Shown here: one piece after another, positions 15,301-23,499 of the stretch
Layout: every line of letters starts with the position of its first letter
How positions within the stretch are numbered: the stretch's first letter is position 1
Program-made: the position numbers and the translations under genes
Assembly: GCF_037038585.1 (NCBI RefSeq)
Contig: NC_092523.1
Coordinates: 33,829,501-33,893,500 of the forward strand
Origin: Patagioenas fasciata
Taxonomy: Eukaryota; Chordata; Aves; Columbiformes; Columbidae
DNA: 64,000 bases
Direction: 5' to 3'
Notes under the pieces: model-generated
Databases searched by the model: none
Told to the model about the DNA's origin: nothing
Seen by the model: the letters and a program-made list of their open reading frames with translations, nothing else

Positions 15301-18300
15301 GCAGGCTTTCGTGGAGAAAGGTAAGTAGTGTTCCACATATATGGAGTTTTTAATGGTATCACTTAACAGTTCAAACTGGTCGAAATCTGAAATGTTGATA
15401 AAATAGCAAATTGCCTATGTATTAATACTGTGTATCAATACTGTGTATTAAACATATATAGAATCATTGAGAACAAGGAAACTGCAACAGAGACTGTTGA
15501 TGTAGACTAACCATCATTTCTCTGCTCTGCTTCTGGTAGGTGCCTGACTGATGTGGATGAATGTGTAGAAAACCCATGTCTTAATGGTGCCCTTTGTGAG
15601 AATACTTATGGTTCCTATCACTGCAACTGTAGCCATGGATTTGGAGGAAAACACTGCACAGACATTGTTCTTAACAAATATGTGTCAACATCTTGGAACA
15701 TTAGCTTAGCTGAAGTGATTGGGATTATTGTTTTCATCGCAGGAATATTCTTGTTAGTTGTGATTTTTGTTGTTTGCCGCAAAGTGATTAGTAGAAAGAA
15801 GAAGCACCAGCCAGAACCTGAAGACAAGCAACTGGGAACTACAACAGCTTTCTTGCAAAGACCTTATTTTGATGCAAAATTGAATAAGAACATCTATTCT
15901 GACATCCCACCACAGGTTCCTGTTCGTCCCATTTCATATACTCCAAGCATTCCAAGCGACTCCAGAAACAATCTTGACAGGAATTCTTTTGAGGGGTCTG
16001 CTATCCCCGAGCACCCAGAGTTTAGTACTTTTAACCCAGATTCTGTACATGGTCACCGGAAAGCTGTGGCTGTTTGCAGCGTAGCACCAAATTTGCCACC
16101 TCCACCTCCCTCCAACTCTCCTTCAGACAGCGATTCAATACAGAAACCCAGCTGGGATTTTGACTATGACAGTAAGAAATGTTCTTATTTTATTACTTTT
16201 CTGTAAAAGGTGTGTGCTGCTACAATTTTAATATGAGTGCAAAGTCTCTTTCTGTGTCCATTGAGGCTGAAAAAACATTGTCACTTTACTGGATTTTCAG
16301 TCTGATCGGGCTTCATGCTCTATTAAGTTTTGTAAAAATGTGTAGATCTACACCATAAATTTTATTGACTCTTTAATTAGAATCTATTAGTCATCTCGCT
16401 TAAAACTTTTTCTTTCAGCTAAAGTAGTAGATCTTGACCCCTGCCTTTCAAAAAAGCCTCTGGATGAAAAGAACTCCCATCCTTATAGTGCTAGAGAAAG
16501 CATGTCTGAGGTCCAGTCACTCAGCTCCTTCCAGTCTGAATCATGTGATGACAACGGTACGTAAAATACAATTGTTCTGTGCTGCCGCTTACATTCATTC
16601 ATTCTGTCTGTGCATCTATATCTCTTGGTATCAATAGGACTTACAGATATCAAATATATATTAAATAAGAGGTTATTTAATATATATCTGTATTTACTTA
16701 TGTTAATACCTAGATCTGTTATTTTTTAAAAGTTTTTGCCTATCTTACACGTCATGTTAATTACTTAACCTTGAAACTATATGTAATCATTCTGCTGTTA
16801 GAATATTAACAGTGAAAATGCAGCACAAGGTGTTCAGAGCCTTGTGTTTAAAAGGTGTTAAAAGCGTGTTCAAATTTGAGAAACTCTTCTAGGTAATCAT
16901 TAGTTATCATGTTATACAAGAGTACAGTGAATTTTTAAAATGGCCTCTGCACAAATATAACTTTTGCTTTGACCTTCAGCTTTCAGTAAAGCTTTCTGGT
17001 GTTACAGTTTCATTTGTTTCCTTCTCTTTTTCTTGCTGCGACCTCAGCTCCCATATGGATCAGATCAGTTCTGAGTGAGAGCAGAGTTTAAGGGACTGCT
17101 TGTAAGTTTGATTACTTTAGTAATGAAGGAAGCTGCACAAAAAAGGAATTTTGTTATAGTAGAAGAATATATTTGGCTTTCACCATGATTAAAAAGAATT
17201 AATAGAAAAATTTCATACATTGAAAAACGCCAATATAAAAATAAGAAAATATTTTGCTCACAACACCAATCCATTAAAATGTAATCAACGTACATATTTT
17301 GGGGTTTTATTATTAATTGGAAGTATTTTACTTTTCCATTGTGATCACAGATGCTTTTACAGTTGGTATGAATGCATCTATGTATTCAGAAACATTGCAG
17401 ACTGGACAAAGCCGCAGTCGTCTCATAACCTAATTTACCAAGTTAAGATGTTTTGACTCTATTCCAATTTCTACTTTTGTCTCTGAGTGGTAAAAAAAAA
17501 ATGAAATTCCTTTAGCTTAGGAATAAAGAACATTCTGCTTCTCAGTGGAGTGATTTGTTCTTAACGGCATGAAAAGAAATATCTGTGTTAATGACTGGTG
17601 AAAGTAAAATGGTATGCTTACAGTACTCATCATTTTATCAGTAGACCTGGTATCAAATTTCAGCTTTTTTCCTGTGCTTTTACGTGTTGTGCAGTACATG
17701 TTGTTCTCCTCTCCATCTCATGTATTTTATCAGTTCTTATTTGTATTTCTCGTCATGTATTGATTACTCATTAATACATCATTTTAAGAGAAATAGCTGT
17801 AGCATTGTAGATATTCTTTGTTCATTTTTGGTAGATTCTGAATGTATTAGTTTGAAATGTAATCCCTGAGCCATGCAAACAAATTGCATGCGCTTACCTC
17901 ATCCTACCCTATAAGAGTAAATACTTCTTCCTTCCAAAAGTATCTTGGGAAAGGGAAAGGATAAAAAAATACTTTCATTTTGGTTGGTTTTAAATAAGAA
18001 TGTCACAACCTGAATTTGGTATTCCTATCGTGATACCACGGGTTGCACACAACTTAATCAGGTCAGCAGCCAAAGTTTTCAGTAGATATTTTTCGTGTTC
18101 TAGCATTTTAGTTCATTTTAGTGAAAATTTGTTCCCTGGTCTTCCACAGCTAGGGGAAAGTGGGGCAGGAATGTAGTTTGCAACCTAAAAGGGGAAGCCT
18201 AATGCAATAGTCATTAATTCACCCAACACAAGCCTTTCGAAAAGCCTAGTTTATTGCTATGTAGATTAAGTGTTATGCATATAGTATGTTTTAAACAACA

Positions 18301-21300
18301 TTCTAGAAATTCTAACACAACTAGAGCAACTTTGTGCTTGTGCAGAATTTGCTTCAGGAGTAGTTACAAGTACTTTTTCATGTTTATCAAGAATAAAAAT
18401 CAGGTTGAGAGATGTATTTTACATATGATACGCAACTGCTTTCTAGATAGAGAGTAAATGTATAGGTACACCAATAATTTTGCTTTATAAAATAGTAATG
18501 AACTGCAATTTACAGTGTTTTTTTGTATACCTATGTGCTGTTTAAAGTGATACTAACTATAGGTTTGTTTTAATTTGCTCCTTTTATACCTTTTACAAGC
18601 TTCCATAGTGACTGTAATACACCTTGTCAATGCTGTTGTTGACTCGGTGGAAAAAGAAGGTATATACATGTTTTAATATTTATTTACTGCTTTGGCAGAC
18701 TAATGCACGTTTGTCTTCTAGTAATGTAGTCCTAGCAGATGGGGGTTAGAAAGTATTATTTACTTGGTCTTTCTGATAAGAATATATTTATATATATTTA
18801 TATTGTATATCTGTTCATATTTTCACATGTATGCTGTAGCTACTCTATGGACAGGTTTCAAAGTGTGATTTCTTGCGGGTGGGGGGGAGGAAGTATCAGC
18901 AAGAAAAGATCTTGGTGCTTACTCTCTCCTGAAAATATTCACACTAAAGTTCCTAGCAGAATTGAGACAGCATCACAGACACAAAACAGCAGCCCCCACT
19001 TCCTTTTCTTCTCATACCCACATTTGTTGGCACCTTGTCCAGCTAAGCAGGACAGGAGCAGTCTGATGTCTGTACTCCCCCCATCTTCAGCTCAATCTGC
19101 CTCTTTAACAGAAAAGGTATATGTCAGTTTAAGTAGGTGGTTACTACCCAACATTACATCCATATCTAAAAAGTATGTTTGAGTGTATATACACACTGCG
19201 TATTATGTATTTGGAAGTTTAAAAGAGATGAAGTAGACATTTCTTTCCTGCTAAAAGTTCAGAACTGACAACTCTGCAAAACACAAACTCTTTACAAAAT
19301 AATAGGTACCAGTGAGTCTGTACAAATGCTAGCTATTATTTTTAATTGGCTTAAAAATCCTTAAAGTTCCAGTAATATGCAAGTAATTCACTCCATGACC
19401 TTGAGTCTGCAGAGGTTACTTCTGAAATAATATCCACAGTTCATTTTTCTTATTTCTTAATACAGACTAGGAAACCTTACTTTTTTTTAAGTCTTACTTA
19501 AAGCCATTTTAAGAACATAAAATTAATTATAGTAGCTAAAGATTCTATTTGGTTTGTTATTGGAAGTACATCCTGTCTAATGTATGCAGACATGCAAAAA
19601 AAGTAGACAAACACAAAGACTTCTAATTATGTGAGAACATTTCATTAGTATGTACCTATAGACCATAGTCCTCAGTGCTAAAAATTGTAATGTGCAATAC
19701 TTATGAAAGGGAGAATTGTAAGACTAGAAGAGGCAAAATCTGTCAGGGAAAATATTTAACAACTTATTCAGATTTTCTCTTAGATTTTAATTGGTAGAAA
19801 GTAAAAATGATGCATGTAGTTCTCAAGTCAAAGTTGAAAGTATTGCTTGGTGGTTTAGTATCACTGTAAGATAAATACAAATACTTTATGCATTGCAGAA
19901 TATTAATAGGGAGATTAAAGATGTCCTGCTCAGCTACTTCTTAACACTTGGATGTTTCTGCTCTTAATCAGCATTCTTTTTTTCAAAGCATCTTGGGTAG
20001 ACGCAAGCTCTACTTTCGAGCACGCTCAGGAGAGCGCCAGTTCAAGCAGCAGATATCCTTGCCTAAGTCTTTGGCAAGGTCACGCTCTGGACAGATTGTC
20101 TTTTTCCTTTTTTTCTTGTCTGGGCTAGGCAAGCTTAAAAAAAAAAAAAGTCACCTCACCACCCCCAAGAGTCAACCGCTGCCCCTCTAGTCTTTCAAGA
20201 ACAGATAAAAGTATCACTTCCTAGGAGAAGAATCTGGTATCAGGATAGGCATTGCCTATCCTTACAGACCTGAATAGGGAATATAGATTCCTGAAGATAG
20301 AAAGTCAGATAACACAGGACAGTTCTCTGCTGAGCATGAGCTGTTAGGATTGTTGTACAAAGGGAGGCAGTGCACTGTGTAGGGAAGATATACTAGATAC
20401 CAGAGGGAGACTTCCCATCTTTGCATGAGATGCTCGAAAGTCTCATTCCTAATAGATGAAGCCCAGTATGGAAAACCAAGTAGATACAAGGAAAGAAAAA
20501 TAATCAGACCGAGTCTTGTTACCGTTTTTAGCAGAAGTCTTAATCTAGTGACAGATTTCTACAGACTCTGCAGAGTTTGCCACTACACAGCCATGTCCCA
20601 GGTGGGCTACATTAGCTCAGTAGCTATTCTGCAGTTCAAGTCTAACAAAGAAGGAGCCCAGAAATGAAAAAAAATAAATGCTAATTTTAGTACTGCTAAG
20701 TAAACTGGCATATTTTGCCTACTAATAATGGACAAAAGCAGCATGAACATCATTATCTTCACATCGGTTCTACTATATGATTCCTAACTACAGATGTTTT
20801 TTCCTTTTTCTTCTCATTCTGCCACCTAAAGAATCTTTTGCTGTTCCTGACCTCAGCAATTCAAGAGGTGACTTCTGCATGCAGTTCATTGATGTTCACC
20901 AAAATATTTGTTGGTTTTAACACAGACTTACTATCAGTTGCTTGCTGTGCATTTGTCTGCAGTGATTACTCTTTAATAGATTTGCACTTTATTGCAACTC
21001 TGTATGATTTTCATTTTTGGTGTTTAGATGAGAAAAACAATTATTTTTTAATTAAATCAGGATAACATCTAGTTTCCAGCAGACCAATACAAACTTATTC
21101 AGGGGGAGCTTGCAAGAGAGGATCAGGTTCATTCATTTATGCATGATTAGGCTTGATTGTCCTGGTTTGTTCTTGTATTTGAATGTGGAATGTCTTTACT
21201 AATAGTCAAAGATTTTTCTCAGAGGTGTGGCAAGTTACTGTAGAGCTAACAGCATTCTGTTAACTTGACAAATCAGTTAAGGAGTAAAGTCACTTTAAAT

Positions 21301-22419
21301 GGTCTGGATACTTTACCAATTAGAAATTACTTCTTTTATGTAAGAAAAACATGGTTTATATACGCTAAATACATTCTTAAGAAAAACAGGCAGCTGTAAT
21401 CACCCTTGCTGTAATTACTATACAACAATTGATTAAGAATTTAGCTGCACCAGGGAGGCTGTTGGTTCTTTGCTATCCAGTAAATGATTCTATGCCATTA
21501 TTTATTGTGACCGCACATTCCATAGGTGACCTACAGCTCTTCCCATGTTAGGTGAGATGTCTGAAAAAGTGTAAAATTCAAGTGTGAATGACGCAATATC
21601 TTAATGCATGGCATCATGTTAGGTTGTGTTGTGTTGAATGTCTTTTGTGGAACCTGGGCAAACTGCTCTCTAATTAACTAGTGTCCTAATCACAGTGATT
21701 GCATTGTCTTTATATATGTGTTAGCCTCTCAGTTCAGCTTCACTTGAAGACAAGATACTAATACTTCTTCTTTCAAAAAAAATAACTTTTCAGGTTATCA
21801 CTGGGATACATCAGATTGGATGCCAAGTGTTCAGTTGCCAGGGATCCAAGAGTATCCAAATTATGAAGTGGTTGAGGAGTCAGCTCCCCTTTACACGGAT
21901 CCAAACGCCATCGATACAGACTATTACCCTGGTGGTTATGACCTCGAAAGTGATTTTCCACCTCCACCTGATGACTTTCCTGCACCTGATGAGCTTCCAC
22001 CATTACCACCAGAATACAGCGACCAGTTTGAGTCAATACAGCCACCCAGAGACATGCCAGCCGTAGGTAGCTTGGGCTCTTCTACAAGAAGCAGGCAGAG
22101 ATTTAACCTTAATCAATACCTTCCCCATCACTATCCTGCAGACATGTCAGAACCTCAGACCACCACCAGTGGTGTCAACGGCAGTTACAGAGAACCTTAC
22201 ACTCCTTACACATTAGGGTACAATAGAGACTTTGAAGCGCCCACTGTAGACAACATGTCCATGTCTGTGTATGCTTCCACAGCTTCATGCTCTGATGTGT
22301 CAGCATGCTGTGAAATGGAGTCTGAAGTCATGATGAGTGACTATGAGAGTGGAGACGATGGTCATTCTGAAGATGTGAAAATTCCTCCACTTGATTCCCA
22401 GCACCATACAGAAGTCTGA
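133..22419 (+). CDS. FAT1: FAT1 (protocadherin Fat 1), 3' part, 15 exons joined, 5' end outside window
   Basis: FAT1 is a giant type I membrane cadherin that acts in cell adhesion, cell polarity, actin control through Ena/VASP, and Hippo signalling. Fifteen exons with GT-AG borders join without a frame break: 133-366, 1725-2114, 3464-3678, 4085-4222, 4553-4696, 6851-7048, 11165-11966, 12895-13026, 13143-13300, 13849-14311, 14823-14976, 15210-15320, 15540-16171, 16419-16556 and 21794-22419. The 4,532 coding bases before the stop give about 1,511 residues, which correspond to the C-terminal third of a protein of about 4,590 residues. Fragment residues are roughly: cadherin repeats 1-530, FAT-specific spacer 530-707, EGF 1 708-751, laminin-G 752-935, EGF 2-5 940-1090, transmembrane helix 1107-1127, cytoplasmic tail to 1511. 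The tail ends HTEV, a class I PDZ ligand that matches FAT1 as I remember it and differs from the FAT3 ending. The neighbouring MTNR1A agrees with known FAT1 synteny. The fragment is intact, with no stop or frameshift. Confidence 0.97.
367..1724 (+). other. FAT1 intron (1.36 kb)
   Basis: This intron lies between two phase-1 exon borders. It is AT-rich and contains a T/G-only tract at about 1145-1256, which creates apparent open frames rich in Phe, Cys and Gly. I see no other gene, RNA or transposon in it. Confidence 0.85.
1145..1256 (+). repeat. T/G-only low-complexity tract
   Basis: GGTTTTTTGTTG-type sequence, the mirror composition of the A/C tracts elsewhere. It yields apparent open frames of 73-95 codons that are not genes. 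Confidence 0.8.
1725..2114 (+). CDS. FAT1: FAT1 exon: cadherin repeat and start of the next
   Basis: The acceptor is AAATGCAG and the donor is GTAACA; both borders are phase 1. It encodes fragment residues 79-209. The motifs are [16 protein letters not shown] and the linker [11 protein letters not shown], followed by the start of another repeat ([17 protein letters not shown]) up to FSIDSTTG. The calcium-binding motifs (DRE, the D-x-D-type residues and DINDNPP) are intact, so this repeat should be a normal rigid cadherin unit. Confidence 0.96.
2115..3463 (+). other. FAT1 intron (1.35 kb)
   Basis: This is AT-rich intron sequence with a run of T followed by A near 3199-3220. I see no gene, RNA or mobile element in it. 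Confidence 0.85.
3464..3678 (+). CDS. FAT1: FAT1 exon: cadherin repeat, linker DINDNTPVF
   Basis: The acceptor is CTTCCCTAG. The donor is GTACGT at 3679, so the last codon is ACA and the exon ends in phase 0. It encodes fragment residues 209-280. [19 protein letters not shown] and DINDNTPVF mark the second half of a cadherin repeat, and [16 protein letters not shown] begins the next. An apparent reading frame continuing past 3678 is intron. Confidence 0.95.
3679..4084 (+). other. FAT1 intron (0.4 kb)
   Basis: A short phase-0 intron with donor GTACGT and acceptor TTTCCCTTAG. Nothing else is seen in it. Confidence 0.85.
4085..4222 (+). CDS. FAT1: FAT1 exon: middle of a cadherin repeat
   Basis: The exon is 138 nt (46 codons), phase 0 at both ends, with donor GTATGG. 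It encodes fragment residues 281-326, from [11 protein letters not shown] to KLLDREK. It holds the ADDADG and LDRE calcium-binding motifs of the repeat that ends in the next exon. It is too short to stand out as an open frame, but splice sites, phase and FAT1 similarity support it. Confidence 0.94.
4223..4552 (+). other. FAT1 intron (0.33 kb) with long T run
   Basis: A short intron. A run of about 22 T bases (4522-4543) forms an extreme polypyrimidine tract directly before the acceptor TTTCTTAG at 4545-4552. Confidence 0.85.
4553..4696 (+). CDS. FAT1: FAT1 exon: end of cadherin repeat, linker DVNDNPPVF
   Basis: The exon is 144 nt (48 codons), phase 0 at both ends, with donor GTAAAT. It encodes fragment residues 327-374, from [14 protein letters not shown] through [14 protein letters not shown] to [14 protein letters not shown] is the last canonical calcium-binding linker of the array; the next inter-repeat linker is degenerate (see the exon at 11165). 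Confidence 0.94.
4697..6850 (+). other. FAT1 intron (2.15 kb)
   Basis: This is AT-rich intron sequence. Open frames of 60-83 codons occur near 4843, 5469, 5790 and 6636, but they show no domain or repeat pattern and look like chance. No mobile element is recognised. Confidence 0.85.
6851..7048 (+). CDS. FAT1: FAT1 exon: first part of the penultimate cadherin repeat
   Basis: The exon is 198 nt (66 codons), phase 0 at both ends, with acceptor ATTTACAG and donor GTAGGA. It encodes fragment residues 375-440, [12 protein letters not shown] to HYLLHVK. It includes [10 protein letters not shown], and continues directly into [10 protein letters not shown] in the next exon, as in FAT1 of other vertebrates. 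Confidence 0.95.
7049..11164 (+). other. FAT1 intron (4.1 kb)
   Basis: A large AT-rich intron. It contains an A/C-only tract at about 7722-7792 and a second A/C-rich stretch near 9489-9565. I recognise no CR1, LTR or RNA gene. Open frames near 7272-7569, 8523-8732 and 8869-9248 look like chance. Confidence 0.85.
7722..7792 (+). repeat. A/C-only low-complexity tract
   Basis: The sequence is nearly all A and C (AAAACAAAACC, CCACACAC with long A runs). It is one of several such tracts in the window; see also 36090-36193, 42481-42752 and 55798-55862. Confidence 0.8.
11165..11966 (+). CDS. FAT1: FAT1 exon: last cadherin repeats and membrane-proximal spacer
   Basis: This is the largest exon in the window at 802 nt, with acceptor TTCCTTTAG and donor GTAAGA; it starts phase 0 and ends phase 1. 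It encodes fragment residues 441-708. The first part closes a repeat with VIEESIYSP in place of the usual DxNDNxP linker. The final cadherin repeat runs from AILPLEIF through [12 protein letters not shown] to [20 protein letters not shown]. The remainder ([19 protein letters not shown] to [13 protein letters not shown]) is the conserved FAT-specific spacer before the EGF domains. The apparent open frame past 11966 is intron. Confidence 0.97.
11967..12894 (+). other. FAT1 intron (0.93 kb)
   Basis: A phase-1 intron with donor GTAAGA and acceptor CGTTTTACAG. No other element is recognised. Confidence 0.85.
12895..13026 (+). CDS. FAT1: FAT1 exon: first EGF-like domain
   Basis: The exon is 132 nt, phase 1 at both ends, with donor GTAAGA. 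It encodes fragment residues 708-752, joining as [15 protein letters not shown]. Six cysteines (VC..NPC..TEC..YTC.C..GQC) give an EGF pattern. The reading frame that opens upstream of 12895 is intron; the start is set by the ACAG acceptor and the match to FAT1. Confidence 0.95.
13143..13300 (+). CDS. FAT1: FAT1 exon: first part of laminin-G domain
   Basis: The donor is GTACAT at 13301 and the exon ends in phase 0. It encodes fragment residues 752-804, [17 protein letters not shown] to GTDYSILE. It is too short and too frame-shifted relative to its surroundings to show as a long open frame. I chose the acceptor CATCAG (exon start 13143) because CAG is the stronger site and the protein then has the same spacing as human FAT1. 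An alternative AAG acceptor six bases upstream (start 13137) stays in frame and would add two residues. Confidence 0.9.
13301..13848 (+). other. FAT1 intron (0.55 kb)
   Basis: A phase-0 intron with acceptor CCTCTGTAG. It is AT-rich and nothing else is recognised. Confidence 0.85.
13849..14311 (+). CDS. FAT1: FAT1 exon: rest of laminin-G domain and start of EGF 2
   Basis: The exon is 463 nt, starts in phase 0 and ends in phase 1 (donor GTAAGA). It encodes fragment residues 805-959, [17 protein letters not shown] through [19 protein letters not shown] and [19 protein letters not shown], typical laminin-G signatures. It ends in an EGF domain ([16 protein letters not shown]). The ATG-initiated open frame in another phase at 13808-14041 is a shadow. 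Confidence 0.97.
14312..14822 (+). other. FAT1 intron (0.51 kb)
   Basis: A phase-1 intron with acceptor TTGATTTCAG. Nothing else is recognised in it. Confidence 0.85.
14823..14976 (+). CDS. FAT1: FAT1 exon: end of EGF 2 and EGF 3
   Basis: It starts in phase 1 and ends in phase 2 (donor GTATGT). It encodes fragment residues 959-1010: [15 protein letters not shown] closes EGF 2, and [17 protein letters not shown] to [11 protein letters not shown] is EGF 3. The next exon supplies the last cysteine. Confidence 0.96.
15210..15320 (+). CDS. FAT1: FAT1 exon: EGF 4
   Basis: The exon is 111 nt, phase 2 at both ends, with acceptor GCTTTTGCAG and donor GTAAGT. It encodes fragment residues 1010-1047: [19 protein letters not shown] to [11 protein letters not shown]. 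It is a one-exon EGF module whose final cysteine lies at the start of the next exon, the usual phase-symmetric EGF layout. Confidence 0.95.
15540..16171 (+). CDS. FAT1: FAT1 exon: calcium-binding EGF 5, transmembrane helix, juxtamembrane tail
   Basis: It starts in phase 2 and ends in phase 1; the donor GTAAGA at 16172 cuts within a Thr codon. It encodes fragment residues 1047-1258. [16 protein letters not shown] with YGSYHCNC is a calcium-binding EGF. The transmembrane helix ([20 protein letters not shown]) is at about 15715-15777. It is followed by a basic stop-transfer sequence [11 protein letters not shown], reported as a nuclear-localisation type motif in FAT1 tails. Tail motifs include [12 protein letters not shown] and a six-proline run at about 16098-16115. 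The frame past 16171 is intron. Confidence 0.97.
16419..16556 (+). CDS. FAT1: FAT1 exon: cytoplasmic tail segment
   Basis: The exon is 138 nt, phase 1 at both ends, with acceptor TTTCTTTCAG and donor GTACGT. It encodes fragment residues 1258-1304, [18 protein letters not shown] to [10 protein letters not shown]. It matches the FAT1 tail closely. Its donor is the point where the candidate cassette exon at 18600 could be inserted. Confidence 0.95.
16557..21793 (+). other. FAT1 last intron (5.2 kb)
   Basis: This intron joins phase-1 borders. It contains the candidate cassette exon at 18600-18659 (separate entry), a relatively GC-rich block at about 19985-20100, and a perfect inverted repeat at 20243-20261. 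No CR1, LTR or RNA gene is recognised. Open frames elsewhere in it show no domain features. Confidence 0.85.
18600..18659 (+). CDS. FAT1: Candidate alternative cassette exon of FAT1 cytoplasmic tail (20 residues)
   Basis: A pyrimidine-rich tract and the acceptor TTTTACAAG end at 18599, and a donor GTATAT starts at 18660. The 60 nt between them is phase 1 at both ends, so it can be included or skipped without changing frame. Inserted after CDDN it reads [20 protein letters not shown] and then rejoins GYHWDTSDW of the last exon. I recognise the same pattern (ASIVTVI.LVN.VVD..E.E) at the same position in the FAT3 tail, and alternative inserts in the rodent Fat1 tail have been reported as I recall. 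The hydrophobic spacing suggests a short amphipathic helix. The partner exon I would expect for a longer insert was not found. Confidence 0.72.
21794..22419 (+). CDS. FAT1: FAT1 last coding exon: end of cytoplasmic tail and stop
   Basis: The acceptor is ACTTTTCAG and the stop TGA is at 22417-22419. It encodes fragment residues 1304-1511, starting [19 protein letters not shown] at about 21955 followed by LPPLPPEY is the EVH1-type motif through which FAT1 binds Ena/VASP. Further on are YLPHHYP, a conserved block [17 protein letters not shown] with [11 protein letters not shown], and the terminal HTEV, a class I PDZ ligand. The terminal tail is strongly conserved with mammalian FAT1, while the stretch around 22150-22250 diverges more. 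Confidence 0.97.
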
Positions 22420-23260
22420 CACGCTCAACAAAAGTGCCTGGACTCTAACAAACTTTGTCAATTCTAGAACAACTTTCTAGAGCTTTTTTATTTTTTTTTT
22501 TTTTTTCCCCCAGCCACAGGGAATGCTTTTGTTTCAGTGAGCTAAACTGGCATGGCAGTGTTGGATCATGCAGTTCATTTCTTGCTATCAGCCTGTTTCC
22601 ACTTCCCTGACCTACTGTAATCAGACAGTTCTGATATTTCCATTGGCTGTGCCATTTCTGAACATCCTTTTTGTACTTACATTGTCTATGTTAAAAAAAA
22701 AAAATCACATACCACTTCTCCATGTTAGCATGATACATATATTTATATAGTTCTAATGCAATTAATTTTCTCCTACTTTTTGTAAATTTTATGTACAGTT
22801 TTGATTTTAATAGTTTTAACTAGATTTTGTAGATATTTTGTGAATTTGTTTTCCACTGAAACTAGTGGTGTTAGTGTGCCATTAAAAACCAGCACCCTGA
22901 CTTATTATAATCAGGGCATCACTGTATGTATTCCTCAAAAAACTAAGGTTTAAAATCTCATTATAAAAAATTCAACATATTCACACAATTCCAATTGTAC
23001 AGGAGTCAGGTCTGATATTTTTCTGGGTCAGCTACATGGAAATGTCTTAAATGGGTTGCTGTATTTTAGAAGTGTAAACATTTTTTCCCTTCTTGGAAAG
23101 TGTGTTGGAGACCCTCTACATATCAGTTCAGAACCAAAACCACCATGACACAGTTTTTATAGTGTCTGTATATTTGTGATCCTATGGTCTTGTAAAGGTT
23201 TTTACTGAAAATTACCATTAGCCAGTCTTTCTTACTGACAATAAATTATTAATAAAATAC
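22420..23260 (+). other. FAT1: FAT1 3' UTR (probable extent)
   Basis: This AT-rich sequence follows the stop. Its end is inferred from the tandem poly(A) signals at 23240-23256; a longer form could reach about 23510. Length is similar to mammalian FAT1 3' UTRs as I remember them. A T-run near 22487-22506 and an A-run near 22691-22702 are the only low-complexity parts. Confidence 0.7.
23240..23256 (+). terminator. Tandem AATAAA poly(A) signals, FAT1
   Basis: Two AATAAA hexamers sit at 23240-23245 and 23251-23256, about 830 nt after the stop. A T/G-rich stretch with TTTGCTCTGTGT follows at about 23266-23279, as expected for a cleavage and polyadenylation site. Confidence 0.65.
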
Positions 23261-23484
23261 TTTAGCTTTGCTCTGTGTATCTCTATTATATAATATACAA
23301 TTGACAAAAGCATTCAGTGCAGCATTTTTAAGTCTGTAAATGTTTTGTACTGTGTTAAGTTACTTGCTCCAAACAACTCATTTTCCTCTCTTCCGCAATC
23401 AAACTGCAGCTATGTTAGAGATGCTCACTAGATGGCAGTGTCTGTCTACTTAATGGTGTTTTTAAAAGTAATTGGGCCAGTATG

Positions 23485-23490
23485 AATAAA
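23485..23490 (+). terminator. Alternative distal AATAAA poly(A) signal, FAT1
   Basis: A single AATAAA hexamer about 240 nt downstream of the tandem pair. It could define a slightly longer 3' UTR. No sequence evidence tells which is used. Confidence 0.4.
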
Positions 23491-23499
23491 GATTGATGG

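Noticed and set aside
18839-18853. A 15-nt phase-1 microexon (CTACTCTATGGACAG) as the possible partner of the 18600 cassette exon
   Set aside because: The acceptor TGCTGTAG is fair, but the donor GTTTCA is weak, and the peptide does not match the FAT3 segment expected after the 20-residue insert.
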